Shown: piece after piece, positions 1 to 7,695 of the stretch
How positions within the stretch are numbered: the stretch's first letter is position 1
How the letters are laid out: each line of letters begins with the position of its first letter
From: Nitriliruptoraceae bacterium
GTDB lineage: Bacteria; Actinomycetota; Nitriliruptoria; Nitriliruptorales; Nitriliruptoraceae
Assembly (NCBI GenBank): GCA_007136095.1
Contig: SLHP01000074.1
Span: forward strand, 1 to 48,641
Direction: 5' to 3'
Length of the DNA: 48,641 nt
Program-made: the position numbers and the translations under genes
The notes under the pieces: generated by a model
The model's input: the letters and a program-made list of their open reading frames with translations, nothing else
The model's database searches: none
What the model was told of the DNA's origin: nothing

Positions 1-80
1 CCACCCCGGCCGATCCCGCCGCCACCCCGGCCGAGCCCGCCGCCACCCCGGCCGAGCCCGAGGCGAGCGCACCGACCTCG
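1..80 (+). repeat. Three 21-bp in-frame repeats coding an Ala/Pro/Thr-rich linker
   Basis: The first 63 bases are three near-identical 21-base units. They are open in the same frame as the branching enzyme that follows and read as seven-residue repeats TPADPAA, TPAEPAA, TPAEPEA, then ASAPTS before the first methionine at 81. No stop separates them from the gene, so they look like a low-complexity protein linker rather than noncoding repeats. The true start of the protein is then outside the window. Confidence 0.7.
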
Positions 81-2042
81 ATGCTCAGCGACGACGACGT
101 CTACCTGTTCAACGAGGGGTCGCACCTGCGGCTGTGGAAGCATCTGGGTGCGCATCCGGCGACCCACGACGGGCAGGAGGGCTGTTTCGTCGCGGTGTGG
201 GCACCGAACGCGACGTCGGTCAGCCTCGTGGGCGACGTCAACGATTGGGACGACAGGACCCACCGGCTGCAGGTGCGCGGGGTGTCCGGGATCTGGGAGG
301 GCTTCATCCCCGGGATGACCCAGGGTCATGCCTACAAGTACCGGGTCGCCGGCGCGGACGGCGTGGCACGGGACAAGGCCGACCCGTTCGGTGTCCATGC
401 CGAGAACCCACCCCACACCGCGTCCAAGGTCTGGCCGCTGGACTACGACTGGAACGACGCCGACTGGATGGCGGCCCGTGGCGACAGGCAGCGGCACGAT
501 GCACCGATGTCGATCTACGAGATGCACGTCGGCTCCTGGAAGCGCACCGACGACGATGGCCACCAGCGACCGCTGAGCTACCGGGAACTCGCTGCACCGC
601 TGATCGAACACATCACCGCGATGGGCTTCACCCACGTCGAGCTGCTGCCCATCATGGAGCACCCGTTCTACGGCTCCTGGGGCTACCAGTGCACGGGGTT
701 CTTCGCCCCGACATCCCGGTACGGCACGCCACAGGATCTCAAGGCACTGATCGACGAGCTCCACCAGGCCGGGATCGGCGTGATCCTCGACTGGGTGCCG
801 TCGCACTTCCCGACCGACCTCTTCGCGCTCGGCGACTTCGACGGCACGCACCTGTTCGAGCACGCCGATCCTCGCCAGGGCTTCCATCCCGACTGGTCCA
901 GCTACATCTTCAACTACGGCCGGCCCGAGGTCGTCAGCTTCCTGCTGTCGTCCGCGCTGTACTGGCTCGAGGAGTACCACGTCGACGGGCTGCGGGTCGA
1001 CGCCGTCGCCTCGATGCTCTACCTCGACTACTCACGCGAGGACGGCGATTGGGTCCCCAACCAGTTCGGCGGCAACGAGAACATCGAGGCCATCGAGTTC
1101 CTCCGCCGGTTCAACACCGCGGTGTTCGACCGGTTCCCGGACGTGCAGACCTTCGCCGAGGAATCGACCGCGTGGCCGATGGTCTCGCGCCCCGTGTACG
1201 TCGGCGGGCTCGGGTTCGGGTTCAAGTGGGACATGGGCTGGATGCACGACACGCTCCAGGTGTTCCAGCTCGAGCCGATCTACCGCAAGTACCACCATGA
1301 TCAGCTGACCTTCCGAGCGGTCTACGGCTACTCGGAGAACTACACCCTGCCGCTGTCGCACGACGAGGTCGTGCACGGCAAGGGCTCGATGATCGGCAAG
1401 ATGCCGGGCGACACCTGGCAGCGGTTCGCGAACCTCCGGGCGCTGTACGCCTACCAGTTCACGACCCCGGGCAAGAAGCTGTTGTTCATGGGCAGTGAGT
1501 TCGGGCAGTGGCGCGAGTGGGCCCACGAGGGGCAGCTCGACTGGCATCTGCTGGACGAGGATCCCCACCACGGGCAACTGCTGACCTGCATCCGTGACCT
1601 GTCCGAGCTGTACCGCTCGGAGCCGGCGCTGCACGAGGGCGACACCGAGCCGTTCGGCTTCGAGTGGGTCGACTGCACCGACGTCGAGGCATCGGTCATC
1701 TCCTTCGTGCGACGTGCCCGCGATGGCCGCGAGGTCCTGGTCGTTGCGAACCTGACGCCCGTCGGGCGCGACAACTACCGGATGGGCGTGCCACACGGTG
1801 GCCACTGGTGCGAAGCGTTCAACAGCGACGCGGCCGTCTACGGCGGTTCGGGTGTCGGCAACCTCGGCGGGGTCGACGCGGTCCCCCACCCCTGCCACGG
1901 GCGTAGCCACTCCCTGGTGCTGACCCTCCCACCGATGTCGGTGGAGATCTTCGTGCCGATGGAACCAGCGGACTCCGTGTTGGAGGACGACGCGCTGGAG
2001 GCGATCGAGGTCCAGATCGACGCCCCCGCCCACCGCTCCTGA
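3..2042 (+). CDS. glgB: 1,4-alpha-glucan branching enzyme GlgB (5' end outside window)
   Basis: GH13 branching enzyme: cuts alpha-1,4-glucan and re-attaches the piece through alpha-1,6 bonds in cytosolic glycogen synthesis. Numbering from the methionine at 81, a CBM48-like domain (APNATSVSLVGDVNDW) spans about residues 30-110, followed by the barrel with DWVPSHF (about 237), nucleophile Asp307 in GLRVDAV, acid Glu360 in AEEST and Asp428 in LSHDEVVHGK. The C-terminal beta domain has the GlgB-like GVPHGGHW. From 81 the protein is 653 residues, shorter than the usual ~730 because the N1 module is absent. The frame is open to the window edge through an Ala/Pro repeat linker, so extra N-terminal sequence is likely; a start at 81 cannot be excluded. 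A second, decayed glgB lies at 10655-11375. Confidence 0.93.
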   Translation, partial: TPADPAATPAEPAATPAEPEASAPTSMLSDDDVYLFNEGSHLRLWKHLGAHPATHDGQEGCFVAVWAPNATSVSLVGDVNDWDDRTHRLQVRGVSGIWEGFIPGMTQGHAYKYRVAGADGVARDKADPFGVHAENPPHTASKVWPLDYDWNDADWMAARGDRQRHDAPMSIYEMHVGSWKRTDDDGHQRPLSYRELAAPLIEHITAMGFTHVELLPIMEHPFYGSWGYQCTGFFAPTSRYGTPQDLKALIDELHQAGIGVILDWVPSHFPTDLFALGDFDGTHLFEHADPRQGFHPDWSSYIFNYGRPEVVSFLLSSALYWLEEYHVDGLRVDAVASMLYLDYSREDGDWVPNQFGGNENIEAIEFLRRFNTAVFDRFPDVQTFAEESTAWPMVSRPVYVGGLGFGFKWDMGWMHDTLQVFQLEPIYRKYHHDQLTFRAVYGYSENYTLPLSHDEVVHGKGSMIGKMPGDTWQRFANLRALYAYQFTTPGKKLLFMGSEFGQWREWAHEGQLDWHLLDEDPHHGQLLTCIRDLSELYRSEPALHEGDTEPFGFEWVDCTDVEASVISFVRRARDGREVLVVANLTPVGRDNYRMGVPHGGHWCEAFNSDAAVYGGSGVGNLGGVDAVPHPCHGRSHSLVLTLPPMSVEIFVPMEPADSVLEDDALEAIEVQIDAPAHRS

Positions 2043-2049
2043 CCTACTC

Positions 2050-2065
2050 ATACACATGGTATACT
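2050..2065 (+). promoter_or_regulatory. Promoter and candidate operator of the toxin-antitoxin pair
   Basis: TATACT at 2060-2065 is a good -10 hexamer ending six bases before the ATG at 2072, so transcription should start at or next to the start codon and the mRNA should be leaderless. ATAC-acatg-GTAT (2050-2062) is a perfect inverted repeat overlapping the hexamer. This is where a ribbon-helix-helix antitoxin would be expected to bind for autorepression. The promoter is read from sequence; the operator role is inference. Confidence 0.5.
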
Positions 2066-2071
2066 CCGGTC

Positions 2072-2326
2072 ATGGGAACCATGACGCGTCGCCTCCAGAT
2101 CCTCGTCGATGACGAGCGCTATGCGATGCTCGAACGCGAGTCGCAGCGCACCGGGAGACCGGTCGCGGAACTGATCCGTGCAGCCATCGACGGCCGGTAC
2201 GCGATGGATCCGACCGCGCGCCGCGCAGCCTACGAGCGCATCCTGGCGGCCGAACCGATGCCCGTGGACGACTGGGCGGTCATGAAGCGCGAACTACTGG
2301 ACATGCTCGACGATCCCGCGACGTGA
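2072..2326 (+). CDS. Ribbon-helix-helix (CopG/VapB-like) antitoxin
   Basis: 84-residue protein. The N-terminal part (TMTRRLQILVDDERYAMLERES, in pieces a beta strand then helix) followed by GRPVAELIRAAIDGRY is the typical ribbon-helix-helix DNA-binding fold; the acidic C-terminal half (VDDWAVMKRELLDMLDD) is where such antitoxins wrap their toxin. It overlaps the PIN toxin gene by four bases (GTGA), the classic antitoxin-first arrangement. A second ATG at 2081 is possible, but the -10 spacing favours 2072. Expected role: neutralise the toxin and repress its own promoter. Confidence 0.85.
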   Translation: MGTMTRRLQILVDDERYAMLERESQRTGRPVAELIRAAIDGRYAMDPTARRAAYERILAAEPMPVDDWAVMKRELLDMLDDPAT

Positions 2327-2763
2327 CCCTCGACCGCGCCCTGCTGGATACGGCCGTCTTCGTGTACGCCGTGGGAGCGGACCACCCGTACCGTGATCCC
2401 TGCCGCGCGCTGCTCGATCCGGACGCGCTCGATGCCTACGGCGGCGAAGCGAGCGTGCAGGCGATCCAGGAGTTGCTGCACCAGCGGACGCGTCGGACGT
2501 CGGACCGCCGTGCCGCGGCAGACACGGCCCTGGCCATGGCCGAGTTGTGTCCCCTCCACGATCTGACGACCGCCGATCTCCGACGGGGCCTGCGCCTGTT
2601 CCAACAACACGCCAGCCTGAGTGGCCGCGATGCGCTGCACGCCGCGACCGCACTGAACCGGGGGATCCCGACGATCATCTCTCCCGATCCCGATCTCGAT
2701 CACATCGATGGTCTGCAACGCGTCGATCCGATCGCCGCCGCGCGGATGCTGCACGAACCATGA
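2323..2763 (+). CDS. PIN-domain ribonuclease toxin (VapC-like)
   Basis: 146-residue PIN-domain protein, expected to be a Mg2+-dependent RNase that blocks translation when freed from its antitoxin. The acidic active-site set is visible: Asp9 in LLDTAVF, Glu50 in QAIQELLHQ, Asp103 in SGRDALHAA and Asp122/Asp124 in SPDPDLD. It starts at a GTG that overlaps the antitoxin stop, so the two are translationally coupled. The intact acidic residues suggest a working toxin. The RNA target cannot be told from sequence. Confidence 0.88.
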   Translation: MTLDRALLDTAVFVYAVGADHPYRDPCRALLDPDALDAYGGEASVQAIQELLHQRTRRTSDRRAAADTALAMAELCPLHDLTTADLRRGLRLFQQHASLSGRDALHAATALNRGIPTIISPDPDLDHIDGLQRVDPIAAARMLHEP

Positions 2764-2888
2764 CCCACGCGGCGGCGTCCGGTCGTGGGACCGTCCGAAC
2801 GTCGTCTCGCCCGGCCCGCGCAGACCCTCTAGCATCGCAGCGACGCCGAGGTGGTGGCGTCGTGACGGGCTGATGGGGAGCAGGGCGG

Positions 2889-3242
2889 ATGGACATCGCG
2901 GACCTACGAAGTCACGGCATGGCCAAGCCGGGCACCTCCGACGGCTATCCGTTCGGGCAGGGAGCACTGGTACTCAAGGTGCGTGGCAAGATGTTCGCCC
3001 TGCTCGCCGAGGATAAGGATCCCCTCACCGTGAGCCTCAAGTGCGAGCCCGACCTCGCTGAGTCGCTCTGCGCATCGCACCCCGCAGTCGAACCCGGCTA
3101 CCACCTCAACAAGCGTCACTGGATCACGGTGACCCTCGACGGATCGGTGGATGCCGAGGTTCTCGGCTGGATGGACGACTCCTACGATCTGGTCGTGGAC
3201 CGGCTCCCCCGCCGCGAGCAGGCGGGACTTCGGGACACCTGA
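2889..3242 (+). CDS. MmcQ/YjbR-family protein
   Basis: 117 residues, normal for the YjbR/MmcQ family (CyaY-like fold). The family pattern is clear: start helix, KPGTSDGYPFG, KVRGKMFALLAED, then VSLKCEP, GYHLNKRHWITV and a C-terminal DSYDLVVDRLPRRE helix. Members are often annotated as DNA-binding, but the biochemical role is not established. The ATG at 2889 has a GGGGAG element about 9 bases upstream. TAGCAT at 2830-2835 is a possible -10. It is separate from the toxin pair (125-base gap) and from the GH57 operon. Confidence 0.85.
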   Translation: MDIADLRSHGMAKPGTSDGYPFGQGALVLKVRGKMFALLAEDKDPLTVSLKCEPDLAESLCASHPAVEPGYHLNKRHWITVTLDGSVDAEVLGWMDDSYDLVVDRLPRREQAGLRDT

Positions 3243-3266
3243 CCGCCCATCCGTGCGTGCACCCGT

Positions 3267-3290
3267 CGTGCCCTAGTCTCGCCGGGCACG
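3267..3290 (+). promoter_or_regulatory. 7-bp-stem hairpin upstream of the GH57-treZ-treY operon
   Basis: CGTGCCC (3267-3273) and GGGCACG (3284-3290) are perfect complements around a 10-base loop that contains TAGTCT, a possible -10. It sits 36 bases before the GTG start of the GH57 gene and 25 bases after the YjbR stop. It could be an operator or a weak terminator; the sequence does not decide. Confidence 0.3.
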
Positions 3291-3325
3291 GTCGGCGCCA
3301 CCGGGAACGACCGCACGGAGCACGC

Positions 3326-5815
3326 GTGAACCGCTACGTCTGTGTCCACGGACACTTCTACCAGCCACCGCGGGAGAACCCGTGGCTGGAGGTCGTCGAG
3401 GAACAGGACGGCGCCTACCCGTACCACGACTGGAACGCGCGGATCACCGCGGAGTGCTACGCGCCCAACGCCCGAGCCCGCGTGATGGACGACCAGGGTC
3501 GCATCGTCCGACTGATCAACAACTACGCGCGGCTGAGCTTCAACATCGGGCCCACGCTACTCGCGTGGATGCAGGAGAACGCCCCCGACACCTACACCGC
3601 GATCCTCGAAGCCGATCGGGGCAGCGCGAAGCGCTACGGCGGCCACGGATCGGCCATGGCGCAGGTCTTCAACCACGTCATCATGCCCCTGCAGTCGGAA
3701 CGCGACCAGCGCACCCAGATCCGCTGGGGCGTCACCGACTTCCGCCACCGCTTCGGACGTGACCCGGAGGGCATGTGGCTGGCCGAGACCGCGGTGGACG
3801 ACGCCACCCTGGAACTGCTCGCCGACGAGGGCGTCACCTTCACGGTCCTCTCGCCCTACCAGGCGGACGCGACGCGGGAACTCGGCGCCAGGGCGTGGCA
3901 GGACGTCACCGGAGGCCGCGTCGATCCGTCCATGCCCTATCGCGTGATGCTCCCATCCGGCCGGTCGATCGTGGTGTTCTTCTACGACGGCCCGATCTCC
4001 CAGGGCGTGGCGTTCGAGGGCCTGCTGGACTCCGCGGAGGTCTTCGAACAGCGGCTCCTCGAGGGCTTCAACGGCCGCTCCGGTCCCCAGCTGGTCAACA
4101 TCGCGACCGACGGCGAGTCCTACGGCCATCATCACCGGCGCGGCGAGATGGCACTCGCGGCGACCCTGCAGCGTCTGGCGGCACGCAAGGACGTGACGGT
4201 CACCAACTACGGCCAGTACCTGGAGCTCCACCCGCCGACACAGGAGGCACGGGTCGTCCAGCGGTCCTCGTGGAGCTGCGCGCACGGCGTCGAACGCTGG
4301 CGGTCGGACTGCGGCTGCGCCAGCGAGGGTGGCCGACACCAACGTTGGCGGGCCCCGTTACGTGATGCGCTGAGCTGGCTGCAGGTCGAACTGGATCGCC
4401 GCTACGAGCACCACGCAGCGGCACTGTTCGACGACCCCTGGGCGGCCCGCGACGACTACCACCATGTCGTCCTGCACCGCAGCGACCACCTGGATCCGTT
4501 CCTGGACCGCCACGCGTCGCACACGCTGAGCGACGAGGAGCGCGTCACCGCCCTGGAACTGCTCGAACTGCAGCGCCACGCGCTCTTGATGTTCACCAGT
4601 TGCGGCTGGTTCTTCGAAGAGCTGTCACGCCCGGAGGGTGTCCAGGTCCTGCACTACGCGGCGCGGGCGATCCAGCTCGCCCGCCTGGTCGAGGGCAAGG
4701 ACGGCCGGGTCGCTCCCGATGAGCATTGCGACCTCGAGGGCCCGTTCCTCGACCGTCTGGAACAGGCGGAGAGCAACGAACCGACGTTCGGCAACGGCCG
4801 GACCATCTACAACTGGTTGGTGCGTCCCGCCATCGCCGATCTGCGTCAGGTCGGGGCCCACTTCGCGATCTCGAGCCTGTCGTGGAGCTACGGGACCGAG
4901 GAGCGGATCGGCGCCTACGAGGTCATCCGCGACGATTACGCACTGCACGAGGCCGGTCGCGCGAAGTTGGCCTTCGGACGCTTGACGATCCGGTCGGCGG
5001 TCACCCGGACCGAGTCCTCGATCGAGTTCGGGGTCCTGCACCTCGGCGACCACAACTTCTCCTGCGGGGTCCGGGACCGCGGCGACGACGTGACCTATGC
5101 GGCGATGCAGGCCGCCCTGGAGCACCACTTCGAGACCGCGGACTTCCCCCAGGTGATCCGCTCCATCGACCATCACTTCGGCACACCCAGCTACTCGTTG
5201 TCGAGCCTGTTCCGCGACGAACAACGACGCATCCTCGACGCGATCCTTCGCACGACGGTCGACGAGACCGAGGCGACCTACCACATGATCTTCCGCGGTC
5301 GCGCACCGCTGATGCGCTACCTCACGGACCTGCACGCGAAGGTTCCCGCCGTCCTGCGCAGCGCCGCCGAGATCGTCATCAACGCCGAACTGCGCAAGAG
5401 CCTGTCATCGAGCCAGTTGGACCCGCACCACGTCGGATCGCTCCTGGAGGAAGCCGACCGGTTCGACGTGGCACTCGACACCGAGGGGCTCGCGCACACC
5501 TTCGGACAGACCGTCGAGCGGCTCGCACGAAGCGTCAGGGACTACGTCGACGGCAACGATGCCGTGTTCCTCTCGTTCGATGATCAGGATCAGGCCGGCA
5601 TCCGACGCATCACCACCCTGATCGACGTGGCCGAACGACTGCCCTTCGACGCCGACCTGGCGCCGGCGCAGGACGTGCTGTGGCGGACCCTGCGCGACCA
5701 CCATGCGGGGCTCAGCGACCGCGCCGACACCGGTGACAAGATCGCCGCCCGTTGGTTGGACGCCCTGACCTCCGTCGCCGAGTCCCTGTCCATCGTCCCC
5801 CCAGCAGGAACCTGA
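3326..5815 (+). CDS. GH57 family protein with DUF3536 domain
   Basis: 829 residues from a GTG at 3326, chosen because MNRYVCVHGHFYQPP is the family's N-terminus and CACGGAG lies just upstream. The N-terminal GH57 barrel carries the His-containing HGHFYQPPRENPW, the presumed nucleophile Glu154 in GMWLAETAVD and the presumed acid Asp262 in TDGESYGHHH. The C-terminal half is the DUF3536 domain. GH57 enzymes act on alpha-glucans (amylases, 4-alpha-glucanotransferases, branching enzymes); the exact reaction of the DUF3536 group is unknown to me. Its stop overlaps the start of treZ by one base (TGATG), so it is translated with the trehalose enzymes and likely trims or reshapes their malto-oligosaccharide substrate. 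Confidence 0.88.
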   Translation: MNRYVCVHGHFYQPPRENPWLEVVEEQDGAYPYHDWNARITAECYAPNARARVMDDQGRIVRLINNYARLSFNIGPTLLAWMQENAPDTYTAILEADRGSAKRYGGHGSAMAQVFNHVIMPLQSERDQRTQIRWGVTDFRHRFGRDPEGMWLAETAVDDATLELLADEGVTFTVLSPYQADATRELGARAWQDVTGGRVDPSMPYRVMLPSGRSIVVFFYDGPISQGVAFEGLLDSAEVFEQRLLEGFNGRSGPQLVNIATDGESYGHHHRRGEMALAATLQRLAARKDVTVTNYGQYLELHPPTQEARVVQRSSWSCAHGVERWRSDCGCASEGGRHQRWRAPLRDALSWLQVELDRRYEHHAAALFDDPWAARDDYHHVVLHRSDHLDPFLDRHASHTLSDEERVTALELLELQRHALLMFTSCGWFFEELSRPEGVQVLHYAARAIQLARLVEGKDGRVAPDEHCDLEGPFLDRLEQAESNEPTFGNGRTIYNWLVRPAIADLRQVGAHFAISSLSWSYGTEERIGAYEVIRDDYALHEAGRAKLAFGRLTIRSAVTRTESSIEFGVLHLGDHNFSCGVRDRGDDVTYAAMQAALEHHFETADFPQVIRSIDHHFGTPSYSLSSLFRDEQRRILDAILRTTVDETEATYHMIFRGRAPLMRYLTDLHAKVPAVLRSAAEIVINAELRKSLSSSQLDPHHVGSLLEEADRFDVALDTEGLAHTFGQTVERLARSVRDYVDGNDAVFLSFDDQDQAGIRRITTLIDVAERLPFDADLAPAQDVLWRTLRDHHAGLSDRADTGDKIAARWLDALTSVAESLSIVPPAGT

Positions 5816-7695
5816 TGAGCCGCACCCCACACCACCACGGCTCCGACCGATTGGGCGCCTCCTACCTCGGCGGGGACCGGACCCGGTTCGAGTGCTGGGC
5901 CCCATCTGCCACCAGCGTCGAGGTGGTCCTCGACGACCGGATCGTGCCACTCGAGGCACACGACGACGGACGCCACCACGCCACCGTCCCGGACGTCCCT
6001 GCCGGCAGTCGGTACCGCTACCGCCTCCACCGGCCCGGCCACGATCCGCTCGATCGGCCCGACCCCGCGTCGCGCTGGCAGCCTGACGGCGTCCACGGAC
6101 CGTCCGCGGTCGACGATCCGGACGTGTTCGCATGGACCGACGACGGCTTCACGCCTCCGCCCCTGTTCCGTCAGGTCATCTACGAACTGCACGTCGGCAC
6201 CTTCTCTCCCGCGGGCACGTTCGACGGGGTCATCGACCGGTTGCCCCACCTGGTCGAACTCGGCGTCACCTCGATCGAGTTGTTGCCCGTGTGGCAGTTC
6301 CCCGGGGCGCGGAACTGGGGCTACGACGGGGTGCTGCCCTCCGCCGTGCAGGACAGCTACGGCGGCCCTGACGGGCTGCGCCGCCTCGTCGACACGGCTC
6401 ACGCGGCAGGTATCGGGGTCATCCTCGACGTGGTGCACAACCACCTCGGCCCGGAGGGCAACTACCTCGACGACTTCGGCCCGTACACCACGGACCGCTA
6501 CACCTCCCCCTGGGGACCGGCGATGAACGTCGACGGTCCCGGCGCCGATCACGTCCGCCGGTGGATCGTGGAGAGCGTCGTCGGCTTCGTCCGGGACCAT
6601 CACATCGACGGCTTCCGACTGGATGCGGTCCACGGGATCATCGACCAGTCCGCGGTCCACCTGCTCGAAGAACTGACGACCGCCGCCAAGGCGGAGGGCG
6701 CGCGTCTGGGCAAGCAGATCCAGGTCATCGCCGAGAGCGACCTGTGCGATCCGAAGCTGATCCGCCCAATCGACGAGCACGGGTTCGGGCTGGACGCGCA
6801 GTGGGCCGACGACTTCCACCACGCCGTGCACGTCGGGCTGACCGGCGAGGACGACGGCTACTACGTCGACTACGCGGGCCTGACCGACCTGGGGGCGATG
6901 CTGCGGGACCGCTACGTGTTCGCCGGCCGCTACTCGCCGTACCGGGAGCGCACCGTCGGTCGCCCGGCACCCGACGTGTCCTACGACCGGTTCGTCGTGT
7001 GTGTCCAGAACCACGATCAGGTCGGCAACCGCATGCTCGGTGAGCGCCTCTCCGCGCTCACCGATGCCGACGGGCAGCGGTTCGCCGCGGCCATGCTGCT
7101 GACCTCGCCGTTCGTGCCGATGCTGTTCATGGGTGAGGAGTACGCGGAACCCGCACCCTTCCAGTACTTCGTCTCGCACGGCGACGACGACCTGCAGACC
7201 GCGGTGCGCGAGGGCCGTCGCGCCGAGTTCGCAGCCTTCGCCTGGCAGGGCGAGGCGCCCGACCCCAACGATCCCGCGACCTTCGAGCGGTCCCGGATCG
7301 ATGTGGGCCTTGCCCGGCAGCCGGGTGAACACGCCGCGATGTTCGCGTTCTACCGGCACCTGATCGAACTGCGCCGTGAGCTGCCGCTGCTGCACGACCC
7401 GAGCGCACCCGACCCGGTGGCGACCGCCGTGCCCGGTCGACAGGCCATCGCCTGGCAGCGTCCCGACGTCGGTGAGGCCATCATCGTGGCCGCCAACGCC
7501 GAGCACGATGCGGTCACGCTCGACCTCGAGGATGCCCCGGGCCCCTGGACGATGCGGTTCGACAGCAGCGACCCCCGGTGGGGCGGTGGGGGCCCCACCC
7601 CGGCACCGGACGCGCAGAGCCCGACCCTGCAACTGACCGTGCCAGGACGGACCGTCGTCGTCCTGCACACGCAACGTCGCAGGGGGACCGCGTGA
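5815..7695 (+). CDS. treZ: Malto-oligosyltrehalose trehalohydrolase TreZ
   Basis: 626 residues from the ATG at 5815, which overlaps the GH57 stop. GH13 enzyme that releases free trehalose from maltooligosyl trehalose, second step of the TreY-TreZ pathway. An N-terminal CBM48-like domain (RFECWAPSATSVEVVL) is followed by the barrel with LDVVHNHLG, nucleophile Asp270 in GFRLDAVHG, acid Glu307 in IAESDL and Asp401 in QNHDQVGNR, the last being characteristic of TreZ. Length and motifs are those of a normal, active enzyme. Confidence 0.95.
   Translation: MSRTPHHHGSDRLGASYLGGDRTRFECWAPSATSVEVVLDDRIVPLEAHDDGRHHATVPDVPAGSRYRYRLHRPGHDPLDRPDPASRWQPDGVHGPSAVDDPDVFAWTDDGFTPPPLFRQVIYELHVGTFSPAGTFDGVIDRLPHLVELGVTSIELLPVWQFPGARNWGYDGVLPSAVQDSYGGPDGLRRLVDTAHAAGIGVILDVVHNHLGPEGNYLDDFGPYTTDRYTSPWGPAMNVDGPGADHVRRWIVESVVGFVRDHHIDGFRLDAVHGIIDQSAVHLLEELTTAAKAEGARLGKQIQVIAESDLCDPKLIRPIDEHGFGLDAQWADDFHHAVHVGLTGEDDGYYVDYAGLTDLGAMLRDRYVFAGRYSPYRERTVGRPAPDVSYDRFVVCVQNHDQVGNRMLGERLSALTDADGQRFAAAMLLTSPFVPMLFMGEEYAEPAPFQYFVSHGDDDLQTAVREGRRAEFAAFAWQGEAPDPNDPATFERSRIDVGLARQPGEHAAMFAFYRHLIELRRELPLLHDPSAPDPVATAVPGRQAIAWQRPDVGEAIIVAANAEHDAVTLDLEDAPGPWTMRFDSSDPRWGGGGPTPAPDAQSPTLQLTVPGRTVVVLHTQRRRGTA

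Noticed and set aside
1-63. Short direct repeats as a CRISPR or tandem noncoding repeat
   Set aside because: Units are contiguous without spacers and in frame with glgB, coding an Ala/Pro linker.
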